From the NCBI GenBank assembly GCA_903858915.1, contig CAIOKL010000157.1:1-9946 (forward strand): DNA of 9,946 bases, in the 5' to 3' direction. Below the pieces are notes generated by a model. It worked only from the letters and a program-made list of their open reading frames with translations. It made no database searches and was not told the origin of the DNA. How positions within the stretch are numbered: position 1 is the stretch's first letter; each line of letters starts with the position of its first letter. Positions 1 to 6,915 of this stretch are shown piece by piece. Position numbers and translations under genes: made by a program. The DNA is from an uncultured Alphaproteobacteria bacterium. GTDB lineage: Bacteria > Pseudomonadota > Alphaproteobacteria > Rickettsiales > UBA1997.

Positions 1-2252
1 TATTATTTTATTTTATTTTAGCCCAAAACTCTTTTGCTCAAGAAAAAATAACCGTCTCAGGCAATGAAAGAGTTGAGGAGTCAACGATAATTCAATATTT
101 TGAAAATTTTAAAATTGATAAAAATATACAAAAAAATATTGAAATTGTTAAAAAAAATCTTTTGGAAACGGAGCTTTTTTCTTCGGTTAAAATATTTCAA
201 AAAAATAAAATAATCTTCGTTGAAATTGTTGAAAATCCGATAATTTATGAGACCAAATTTATCGGAAATAAAAAAATTGATGAAGAAGCTTTGCTTTCGG
301 AAATTTCTCTAAAAAAACGCGGAGTTTTTTCGAGATCGCGCCTAGAGAGCGATATAAAGCGCATCAATGAAATTTATGTAAAAAGCGGAAGATTTTTAAC
401 GCAAATTGAGCCAAAAATTATTCCGAAAGATAAAAATCGCATTGAATTAATTTACGAAATTAACGAAGGTCCAAAAGCCAGTATCGGCGAAATTTATTTC
501 ATTGGTAATAAAGAATTTTCGGATCGCGAATTGAGCGAACAAATTTCGACAAAAAAATCGGTGTGGTGGAAATTTTTATCTTCTAGCGATATTTACGATT
601 CGGATCGCATTGAATTTGACAAAGAAATTTTACGAAGATTCTACAATAACAGCGGTTTCGCGGATTACGCGACCATCTCCGCACTCGCGCAAATCAATCG
701 CAATAAAGACAATTTTTTTATTACATTTTTGGTTGAAGAGGGCATTAAATACAAGATTGGCGAGATAACGATTGATAATCGCGTTGAAAAATTTGATCCG
801 GAAGTTTTACATAAAAATATCCTATTTAAAACTGGGCAAATTTATAATGCCGAATCGATTGAAAAAACCGTTGATAAAATGGTCGAAATCATGTCGGAAA
901 AATCTTACGCTTTTGCGAATATTGAGCCAATTTTAAAGCGCGATCGCGATAAAAAAACCATCGATATTGAATTCATAATTAACGAAACTCCAAGAATTTT
1001 TATAGATCAAATAAAGATTTTTGGCAACACTCGAACCATTGACGAAGTAATCCGTCGCGAACTTAGAATAAGAGAGGGCGATCCTTATAATGTTAACAAA
1101 ATAAATCGCTCCAAACAACGCATTGAAAATTTAGGTTTTTTTGAAAAAGTCGAATTCGATACTAAAAGAATTGGCGATACTGATCGCGTTGATTTAGAAA
1201 TTACCGTCAAAGAAAAAAGAACGGGCGAACTTAGTCTTGGAATAGGCTATTCAACGATAGACCGCGCCAATATTAATGCCGGAATTCGTGAAAATAATTT
1301 GTTTGGAACGGGAAGAAAAATTGGACTAAGCGTTCAAAAATCATATACCGCGTTAAGTGCCGATTTAAGCTACACAAAACCCTATTTTTTGGGAAGAGCG
1401 CTTGACGCTGGATTTGAAGTTTTTCAAATAAATTCCACCAAAAGAAATTCCAGAGTTTACGAGTCGGACAATTCTGGGATAAGGCTTAACGCCGGTTACA
1501 GCATTAGCGAATTTTTAGATCATTTAGTTTCTTATTCTTACAGCAATCAAAGAATTGGCAATATAACTTTAGGGGCTTCTTTTGCGACGCAATCTTTACA
1601 AGGAACTTACGCTTATTCCGCGGTCGAACAATCCTTAACTTTTGACAAAACCAATAATCGCCTCAATCCAAAAAAAGGATATTTTTTATCAATTTCGCAA
1701 GCCTACACCGGACTGGGTGGCAATGTTAAAAATTTAAAACACGAAGGTCGCGCCGGCTATTTCGTTCCAACTTTTAACAATGATTTTATATTAAAATTTC
1801 TAGCGCGAGGTGGCGTTATTGATGGGGTTGGCGAGGATGTTAGTATTCAAAATAATTTCTTCGTTGGTGGTAATAATTTTAGAGGATTCCAATATTGGGG
1901 AATTGGACCCAGAGTTAAACCAACCGTTGATAATTATGGTAGCGACGAAGCTTTGGGTGGAAAAATTTATTATGTCGGAACCGCCGAATTTACATTCCCA
2001 CTCGGACTTCCTCGAGAATTGGGAATTAGCGGAGCTTTATTTTGCGACAATGGCGTGTTGAAATCGGTTGATAGTTCAATCAAAAATCGAACCGCCATAA
2101 ATGACACCGGAAAACTGCGCTCTTCGGCTGGAGTAAGCATCTCTTGGGCATCACCCGTTGGCCCAATTCGCTTAGATTTTGCGAAAATTCTGCGCAAAGA
2201 ATCATATGACAAAAGTCAAACTTTCAATTTCAATTTGGGGACAAGTTTTTAA
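1..2252 (+). CDS. bamA: BamA, outer-membrane protein assembly factor (5' end outside window)
   Basis: BamA is the central outer-membrane subunit of the BAM complex, which folds and inserts beta-barrel proteins. The frame is open from base 3 to the stop at 2250-2252, giving 749 visible residues. An internal TTG at 162 is not the start, because the frame upstream of it encodes the end of a signal peptide (hydrophobic LFYFILAQ, then a likely cleavage after SFA at about base 38) and POTRA1 (ITVSGNERV at 48-74). Four more POTRA repeats follow, with landmark strands YETKFIGNKKI (about 249), GEIYFIGNKEF (about 486), IGEITIDNR (about 756) and IDQIKIFGNTR (about 1002). The barrel begins near GELSLGIGYS (about 1224). 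The loop-6 motif appears as FRGF (1878-1889) in place of the usual V/I-RGF/Y. The protein ends in FNFNLGTSF, a typical C-terminal beta-signal with terminal Phe. The length fits the family, so only the first one or two dozen residues are missing. The usual downstream skp/lpxD/fabZ/lpxA block is absent. Confidence 0.96.
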   Translation, partial: LFYFILAQNSFAQEKITVSGNERVEESTIIQYFENFKIDKNIQKNIEIVKKNLLETELFSSVKIFQKNKIIFVEIVENPIIYETKFIGNKKIDEEALLSEISLKKRGVFSRSRLESDIKRINEIYVKSGRFLTQIEPKIIPKDKNRIELIYEINEGPKASIGEIYFIGNKEFSDRELSEQISTKKSVWWKFLSSSDIYDSDRIEFDKEILRRFYNNSGFADYATISALAQINRNKDNFFITFLVEEGIKYKIGEITIDNRVEKFDPEVLHKNILFKTGQIYNAESIEKTVDKMVEIMSEKSYAFANIEPILKRDRDKKTIDIEFIINETPRIFIDQIKIFGNTRTIDEVIRRELRIREGDPYNVNKINRSKQRIENLGFFEKVEFDTKRIGDTDRVDLEITVKEKRTGELSLGIGYSTIDRANINAGIRENNLFGTGRKIGLSVQKSYTALSADLSYTKPYFLGRALDAGFEVFQINSTKRNSRVYESDNSGIRLNAGYSISEFLDHLVSYSYSNQRIGNITLGASFATQSLQGTYAYSAVEQSLTFDKTNNRLNPKKGYFLSISQAYTGLGGNVKNLKHEGRAGYFVPTFNNDFILKFLARGGVIDGVGEDVSIQNNFFVGGNNFRGFQYWGIGPRVKPTVDNYGSDEALGGKIYYVGTAEFTFPLGLPRELGISGALFCDNGVLKSVDSSIKNRTAINDTGKLRSSAGVSISWASPVGPIRLDFAKILRKESYDKSQTFNFNLGTSF

Positions 2253-2263
2253 AATAAATTTAT

Positions 2264-2287
2264 GTTGATTTATCAACTTATTCTTGC
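2264..2287 (+). terminator. weak hairpin after bamA, possible terminator
   Basis: Twelve bases after the bamA stop there is a 5-bp inverted repeat, GTTGA / TCAAC (2264-2268 and 2273-2277) with a 4-base loop, followed by the T-rich stretch TTATTCTT. The stem is short and AT-rich, so it may be fortuitous. If it works, it would separate bamA from corA, which begins 98 bases after the bamA stop. Nothing else is recognisable in that gap. Confidence 0.25.
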
Positions 2288-2350
2288 GAAAATCAAAAAA
2301 TAAATTTTCTAAAATATCCAAATTTAACCGCCTATTAAATAACATCAAAA

Positions 2351-3313
2351 ATGATCCGCATTTTCAAATTACCAGAATATTTACAAATCAAAGTCTCTTC
2401 TTTGCAAGAACTACCAAATTTAAGCGATATTCGAAACGATATTTCTTGGGTTGATTTGCAAGACCCAACAATTTCTCAAATCAAAGAGGTTGAAGAATTT
2501 TTTGGAATAACCTTCCCGACTCGCCAACAACAAGAAGAAATCGAAACATCGTCTCGTTATCTTGAAAATTCTGGAATCATTAAAATTAACTCGACTTTCG
2601 TTAACATTGTTCCTCACACTAGCAATCTCGAAGAGCATGAAATGTCATTTATTTTAACCGAGAAAATTCTTTTTACATTGCGTTTTTTTGATAGCCGAGT
2701 TATTTCCGAAACTGTTAAAAAAATCAAACAATTTCCAATGATTTTTGCGAATGCGTCAAAAATCTTCGTTGCCATTCTCGAAGCTAGAACTGACTTCGAT
2801 GCCGACTTAATGGAATCGGTCTCAAAATATGTCGCGGAAATTAGCAAAAAAATAAATTACGACAACAAACTTGATGAAAAACTTTTGTTAAAAATAAACG
2901 AAAATCAAGATTTGACGATGTCGCTAAGAGAAGCTTTGTTTGACAAACAAAGAGTTTTGTCATCACTTTTGCGCAATGAAGATTTGATGGTTGATAGCTA
3001 CAACCGCTTGAGAATTATCATCAAAGATATTAATTCTTTAATCGAGCATGCCAATTTTAATTTTACCCGACTCGAATATTTACAAAATAGCTTTTTGGGC
3101 TTGTTAAATATTGAACAAAACAAGGTTATAAAAACATTTACGGTGGTTTCGTTAGTATTTATGCCTCCAACTCTTATTGCCAGCATTTATGGCATGAATT
3201 TTCATTTAATGCCCGAATTGAGCGCAGAATATGGATATCCTATCGCGCTATGTTTAATGTTTGTTTCTTCAATTATTCCTTTGGCAATTTTCAAACGCAA
3301 AAAATGGCTTTAA
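2351..3313 (+). CDS. corA: CorA-family magnesium/divalent cation transporter
   Basis: This is a 320-residue inner-membrane channel of the CorA metal ion transporter family (PF01544), which forms homopentamers that admit Mg2+ (also Co2+ or Ni2+). The diagnostic features are at the C-terminus. TM1 lies at about residues 262-280 and ends in the signature Y-GMN-F (GMN at 281-283). A short loop with MPEL follows, then TM2 (about 296-314) and a basic tail, FKRKKWL. The N-terminal 250 residues are the cytosolic alpha/beta domain (SWVDLQDPT near 32-40) and the long helical stalk. The ATG at 2351 gives the normal family length and start; no clear Shine-Dalgarno precedes it. The gene stands alone on this strand after bamA. 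Its TAA stop lies in the loop of a hairpin shared with the convergent small gene. Specificity for Mg2+ is family knowledge and is not readable from the sequence. Confidence 0.95.
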   Translation: MIRIFKLPEYLQIKVSSLQELPNLSDIRNDISWVDLQDPTISQIKEVEEFFGITFPTRQQQEEIETSSRYLENSGIIKINSTFVNIVPHTSNLEEHEMSFILTEKILFTLRFFDSRVISETVKKIKQFPMIFANASKIFVAILEARTDFDADLMESVSKYVAEISKKINYDNKLDEKLLLKINENQDLTMSLREALFDKQRVLSSLLRNEDLMVDSYNRLRIIIKDINSLIEHANFNFTRLEYLQNSFLGLLNIEQNKVIKTFTVVSLVFMPPTLIASIYGMNFHLMPELSAEYGYPIALCLMFVSSIIPLAIFKRKKWL

Positions 3314-3322
3314 AAGCCATTT
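3302..3322 (-). terminator. 9-bp perfect hairpin at convergent gene ends, terminator-like for the minus strand
   Basis: AAATGGCTT (3302-3310) and AAGCCATTT (3314-3322) are perfect inverted repeats around a 3-base loop that is the corA stop codon. Read on the minus strand, the right arm runs directly into six T (GCCATTTTTT), the form of an intrinsic terminator. On the plus strand the following sequence (AATAAACG) is a poor U-tract. It therefore probably ends minus-strand transcription coming from the DUF2066/permease/small-gene direction. It lies within the coding ends of both genes. Confidence 0.45.
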
Positions 3323-3623
3323 AATAAACGCGTAAGCTTTTGAACATCTTCTTTGGATTCGCTAATTAAATCCATAATTTTTCTTTTGTCTTGAGGATTC
3401 ATCGACAAAACTTTGATACTCTCATAATCGCGCATTAGAAAATCGGGGTTAATGCCTTGAAAATCCAAGGGATTATCCGATTTAGTCTGTTTTTTTTCGT
3501 AAGTGATTGGCTGAGTTTCGTTATTTTTAATTTCTATTTGAACGCCGTCTTCTAAAAAATCATCTATAGAAATTTTTTCATTGGAATTTCCGGTGGTATT
3601 TTTTTAAATAAATCGCTAATCAT
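3310..3623 (-). CDS. small hypothetical protein, frame broken at a seven-A run near the start
   Basis: I do not recognise this gene. A minus-strand frame is open for 97 codons (3603 down to 3313, stop TAA at 3312-3310), but its first ATG is deep inside (3435). In the adjacent frame, an ATG at 3623 opens with MISDLFKK and reaches a run of seven A (3605-3599 on the minus strand). An eighth A would join the two frames into one protein of about 105 residues with ordinary composition. The visible product is soluble and charged, with an acidic first half (SIDDFLEDGV), then PLDFQGINPDFLMRDYESI and a helical basic/acidic C-terminus (MNPQDKRKIMDLISESKED, ending LTRLLNGF). It has no signal peptide or membrane segment and no clear Shine-Dalgarno. 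It lies 49 bases after the permease gene on the same strand, so may be co-transcribed. Its end overlaps corA by 4 bases. It may be a decayed gene, a gene read by slippage, or a sequencing error. Confidence 0.6.
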
Positions 3624-3672
3624 GTGATAATTTTATTGATGGTTTTTATTAAAAATACATAATAATTTTACA

Positions 3673-4719
3673 CTAAATTTTATATTTACTATTAAAAGCA
3701 TAACGAACTAAAACCGAAGAAATCGCAGTTAAAGGCACCGAAAATAAAATTCCCAAAATGCCAAATATCGAGCCAAAAAAGAAAATACCAAAAATCATCC
3801 ACAACGGATGAAGATTAACTTGTTTGCCGATTAAATTAGGCACCAAAAAATTAGATTCGATTACTTGACCTATCAAATAAACAATTAAAACCAAGCCTAC
3901 ATCATAAAGGCTTAAGCCCCATTGAAAAATTGCGATTATCAGTGCCGATGTTATGCCAATTCCATATCCGACATAAGGCACAAATGCCAATATTCCCGTG
4001 AGAACTCCAATAAAAATGCCGTGATTTAAACCTAAAAATCCCAATAAAATTCCATAATATATGGCTAGAATTAAACAAACATTCATTTGTCCGCGAATGA
4101 ATCCGGACAAGGATTTGTCGATTGATGAAAAAATATTTTTTACTTGATGAGAATATTTTTCTGGAATTATGGAATCAATTTTATCTAAGATTAAATGCCA
4201 ATCTTTTAACAAATAAAAAATCAAAATAGGCATAATAAAAATTATCGACAACATATTGATAAAAAATGTTGTTGAATTCACAATATTTGTAACAACTTTT
4301 CCAATTCCTCCGCCCTCAATAAAAAATTCATTATTTCTAATTAAGTCAAAAAAATCATGCTCAATTTCAATGTTAAGTTTAGCAAAAAATGCGACAATAT
4401 TTGGATAAAAATTGCTAGAAAAATATTCTAGATAACTCGGCATTGAATCAACTAGGATGATGGTTTGATTGTAAAGCAAAGGGAAAATTATTGCACAAAA
4501 AACAACAAATAATATTAGAAAAATACTAACAATTGTTGAAACGGCAACGGCTCTGGAGAGTTTAAATTTTTTAGTAAAAATATTTACCGCGGGATTTAAT
4601 AAATATGATATCGCTATCGACAAAATAAACGGAGTTACAAAAAAGCGAATTTTGTAAATTAGCAAAGCTATGATGACGATAAAAAATAAAAAAAATAAGA
4701 ATTTATCTTTGGTTTTCAT
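3673..4719 (-). CDS. AI-2E/PerM-family inner-membrane permease
   Basis: This 348-residue polytopic membrane protein belongs to the AI-2E transporter family (PF01594, PerM/YdiK/TqsA-like). Hydrophobic segments lie at about residues 7-25, 27-45, 57-84, 155-173, 213-232, 234-262, 270-288 and 306-340, with a hydrophilic stretch (about 85-150) between the third and fourth, as is usual for the family. The conserved C-terminal region PNLIGKQVNLHPLW, followed by the Gly/Phe-rich FGILGILFSVPL, is clearly recognisable. Family members export signalling molecules, ions or other small solutes, and the substrate cannot be inferred here. The ATG start overlaps the stop of the upstream DUF2066 gene as ATGA (4719-4716), which implies translational coupling. 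As I recall, this pair next to a divergent purM is common in alphaproteobacteria, often with an Hda-type DnaA-like gene following. Here the following gene is the small hypothetical protein. Confidence 0.9.
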   Translation of the reverse strand: MKTKDKFLFFLFFIVIIALLIYKIRFFVTPFILSIAISYLLNPAVNIFTKKFKLSRAVAVSTIVSIFLILFVVFCAIIFPLLYNQTIILVDSMPSYLEYFSSNFYPNIVAFFAKLNIEIEHDFFDLIRNNEFFIEGGGIGKVVTNIVNSTTFFINMLSIIFIMPILIFYLLKDWHLILDKIDSIIPEKYSHQVKNIFSSIDKSLSGFIRGQMNVCLILAIYYGILLGFLGLNHGIFIGVLTGILAFVPYVGYGIGITSALIIAIFQWGLSLYDVGLVLIVYLIGQVIESNFLVPNLIGKQVNLHPLWMIFGIFFFGSIFGILGILFSVPLTAISSVLVRYAFNSKYKI

Positions 4720-5819
4720 TGGGAAATGGCGTTGATTTCATAAAATCCTTGAGCTTGCTTGGTAATTTTAATGCCGACACCTCTGCAAGCTTCTTCTATC
4801 GAAACGCTTGGATTGATATAATTAACGCTAGCCTTGACTTCATCGCGAGACATTGAATTGACAATTACTTCTTGAGAAATATTAGAATTTTCAAAAATCT
4901 TTTTAAGATTTAACCAATCATCCAATGTTCTAATTTTTACATGAATATCAAGGGTGTTTTTATTGAGAACATTGTCGCTTCCGATTGAGTTATTTCCAAG
5001 ATAATCGAGGGTTTTCTCGGCAACTTTAATAATTAAATCATTATATGATAGGCGATCAACATTGATAAAGCTTAGGCGGAATTGCTTTTTAAGAAGTTTG
5101 CGCAAATAAACTACTTCAACCAAAACTTTATTTTCGATTTCATCAAAATTAAAAAATAATATGTACGAAGCTTCGGAACTGTTTGCGCGCGCAATTTTTT
5201 CAAGATTTGAAAAGCTAATATTTTTAACATTTTGACCATTAACCGTCGCAACATTTTCAATAGTTACCTCGGGAATTACAAAAGTTTTTTGTAAAGAATT
5301 TTTAGTAATAATTCTATCGAGCATGACTCTCCAATCATTCTCCGACTCCCAAACCAAAGATCTGCGCTTGGCAACTTTTACGGGAATTATAACAAATTTT
5401 TCTACATATTTTTCGGATTTACTATTTCCAATAATTTCTTGCGCTTCGGATTTTGTTGACAAAATATGTTCAACAAAATCTTTAGCGAAAATAATATTGA
5501 AAGTTGCCGAATAAGTATTTCCAGAAATTTTTTCGTCAATAGTTTGTTCAGAGCGAACCATATCGGATATTTCGCTGTCGGTAACGCTGTCTGAAATGGC
5601 GATTGGCATTTTAAGGCGCATCAACAAAACCATAAAAGCATCTCTTCTGGCATTAGAAATTACAAGATTCTTTGCATCGCTTTGCTTTTTGGCGACCGCC
5701 TTAGAACTAATCGATTCAATCAGATATATGTTGGATTTGGAATCCTGCGCCACAACTGAATTAAAACTAAAAAAAGCGAAGATAATTACAGTAATAATAA
5801 ATTTTAACATGCAAAACAT
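4716..5819 (-). CDS. DUF2066-like exported protein
   Basis: A 367-residue protein with an N-terminal signal peptide: hydrophobic core FIITVIIFAFFSF, likely cleavage after SVVA and before QDSKS, at about residue 24. The mature N-terminus has the pattern seen in DUF2066 proteins (PF09839). It opens with a strand, IYLIESISSKAVAKKQSDA, followed by the helix NARRDAFMVLLMRL, which corresponds to the family's ARD-AL-AQR-AL-LL-RL segment. The family's function is unknown. A periplasmic or envelope location is inferred from the signal peptide, which has no lipobox Cys. An ATG at 5810 (MLKFI) would give a more typical signal peptide than the ATG at 5819 (MFCMLKFI); neither has an evident Shine-Dalgarno. 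It is the first gene of the minus-strand unit, coupled by ATGA to the permease gene and divergent from purM. A functional link with the permease is plausible from the conserved pairing but unproven. Confidence 0.8.
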   Translation of the reverse strand: MFCMLKFIITVIIFAFFSFNSVVAQDSKSNIYLIESISSKAVAKKQSDAKNLVISNARRDAFMVLLMRLKMPIAISDSVTDSEISDMVRSEQTIDEKISGNTYSATFNIIFAKDFVEHILSTKSEAQEIIGNSKSEKYVEKFVIIPVKVAKRRSLVWESENDWRVMLDRIITKNSLQKTFVIPEVTIENVATVNGQNVKNISFSNLEKIARANSSEASYILFFNFDEIENKVLVEVVYLRKLLKKQFRLSFINVDRLSYNDLIIKVAEKTLDYLGNNSIGSDNVLNKNTLDIHVKIRTLDDWLNLKKIFENSNISQEVIVNSMSRDEVKASVNYINPSVSIEEACRGVGIKITKQAQGFYEINAISQ

Positions 5820-5922
5820 AATTTTATTTTTAAAATATTTGTTTCAAAAATATTTGTTTAAATTATTTTTAGCAATCAAAGATTTATTATTATTATCAAA
5901 TTTTACAAAATATTTTAAAAAA
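5820..5922. promoter_or_regulatory. divergent intergenic region between the DUF2066 gene and purM
   Basis: This very AT-rich gap of about 100 bases should hold the promoters of both divergent units. It contains a 13-bp direct repeat, AAAATATTTGTTT, at 5832-5844 and 5847-5859 (15-base period). No confident -35/-10 pair could be assigned in either direction. The assignment rests on position only. Confidence 0.4.
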
Positions 5923-6915
5923 ATGTCTTCAAATTACAAAAAATCAGGTGTTGATATCGATGCAGGAAATGAATTGATTCACAAAATAAAGCCATTCGCT
6001 AAAGCAACTTCAAGGCTTGGCGCCGATTCTGACTTGGGAGGATTTGGAGCGCTTTTTGATTTAAAAAAATGCAATTTCCGCGATCCGGTTTTGGTCTCAT
6101 CAACTGATGGAGTAGGCACCAAGCTTAGAGTTGCCATCGAAACGAAAATTCACAATTCAATCGGAATTGATTTAGTCGCGATGTCGGTCAACGACTTGAT
6201 AGTGCAGGGCGCGGAACCACTTTTCTTTCTCGATTATTTCGCTTGTTCAAAACTTGAAGTCGAAACTGCGACTCAAGTAATTAAAGGAATTGCTGATGGC
6301 TGTAAGCTTGCGGGTTGCGCATTAATTGGCGGAGAAACCGCCGAAATGCCCGGAATGTATCATGACGGCGATTATGATTTAGCGGGATTTGCTGTTGGCG
6401 CCGTTGAAAGAACTGAAATCTTACCAAAAACAACTTCTAAGGGCGATGTTTTGCTTGGCATTTCTTCAAGTGGCTTGCACTCAAACGGCTATTCGCTTGC
6501 GCGCTACATATTGCAACAAAATTCTTTAACTTTTTTAGATAAATTTGATGACAAAAAAACTCTTGGTGAAGAATTATTAACGCCAACTAAAATTTATGTA
6601 AAATCATGTTTGTCGGCAATTAAAACTTCAAAGGTCAAAGCCTTGGCTCACATTACGGGGGGCGGTTTAATTGAAAATTTACCGCGCGTTTTATCGCCGA
6701 ATGTTGAAGCAAAAATCGATTATAATTCATGGCAAAAACCTGAAATTTTTAATTTTTTACAAAAGCTCGGAAAGGTTGAGGATCATGAGATGTACCGCAC
6801 TTTTAATTGCGGAATTGGCATGGTTTTAGTAGTTGATAAAAATGATGCTTTAGAAATAAAAACTATTTTAGAAAAGCATCATGAAACGGTTTACATTATT
6901 GGAGAATTAGCATGA
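5923..6915 (+). CDS. purM: phosphoribosylformylglycinamidine cyclo-ligase (AIR synthetase)
   Basis: PurM converts FGAM and ATP to AIR, ADP and Pi in the cytosol, the fifth step of de novo purine synthesis. The 330 residues begin with YKKSGVDIDAGNELI (residues 5-19), the classic PurM N-terminus. Other family motifs follow: STDGVGTK (60-67, nucleotide/Mg region), AMSVND (86-91), GGETAEMPGMY (136-146), SSGLHSNGYSLAR (182-194), HITGGGL (243-249) and FNCGIGM (294-300), then a normal end, VYIIGELA. All expected parts are present and the length is near the family norm. The frame is open much further upstream, but those codons are antisense to the DUF2066 gene or AT-rich leader. The ATG at 5923 gives the family start, though no clear Shine-Dalgarno precedes it. 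Its stop overlaps the next start as ATGA. In many alphaproteobacteria purN follows; here the next frame is an IleRS fragment. Confidence 0.97.
   Translation: MSSNYKKSGVDIDAGNELIHKIKPFAKATSRLGADSDLGGFGALFDLKKCNFRDPVLVSSTDGVGTKLRVAIETKIHNSIGIDLVAMSVNDLIVQGAEPLFFLDYFACSKLEVETATQVIKGIADGCKLAGCALIGGETAEMPGMYHDGDYDLAGFAVGAVERTEILPKTTSKGDVLLGISSSGLHSNGYSLARYILQQNSLTFLDKFDDKKTLGEELLTPTKIYVKSCLSAIKTSKVKALAHITGGGLIENLPRVLSPNVEAKIDYNSWQKPEIFNFLQKLGKVEDHEMYRTFNCGIGMVLVVDKNDALEIKTILEKHHETVYIIGELA
6901..6914 (+). promoter_or_regulatory. ribosome-binding site and coupled ATGA start of the IleRS C-terminal frame
   Basis: GGAG (6901-6904) lies 7 bases before the ATG at 6912, and this ATG shares ATGA with the purM stop. 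It is among the best Shine-Dalgarno/start combinations in the window, where most genes lack an obvious one. It supports 6912 as a real initiation site. GGAG also encodes the conserved GEL near the end of PurM, so it may be an inherited coincidence. Confidence 0.55.

Noticed and set aside
162..164. TTG as the bamA start.
   Set aside because: The same frame is open upstream to base 3 and encodes the end of a signal peptide and POTRA1, so this TTG is internal.
938..952. GCGATCGC palindrome resembling the cyanobacterial HIP1 octamer.
   Set aside because: It occurs once, within bamA, where Asp-Arg codons (GAT CGC) are common, and it is not repeated elsewhere.
5323..5514. Plus-strand open frame opposite the DUF2066 gene.
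   Set aside because: It is low in protein-like features and lies wholly antisense to a convincing gene. Similar antisense frames over bamA, corA and the IleRS fragment were dismissed for the same reason.
5596..5922. An open frame continues upstream of purM, adding about 109 residues, including a hydrophobic leader beginning MQNIILFLKYLF.
   Set aside because: PurM is cytosolic and its family N-terminus matches the ATG at 5923. The extra codons are antisense to the DUF2066 gene or lie in AT-rich intergenic DNA.
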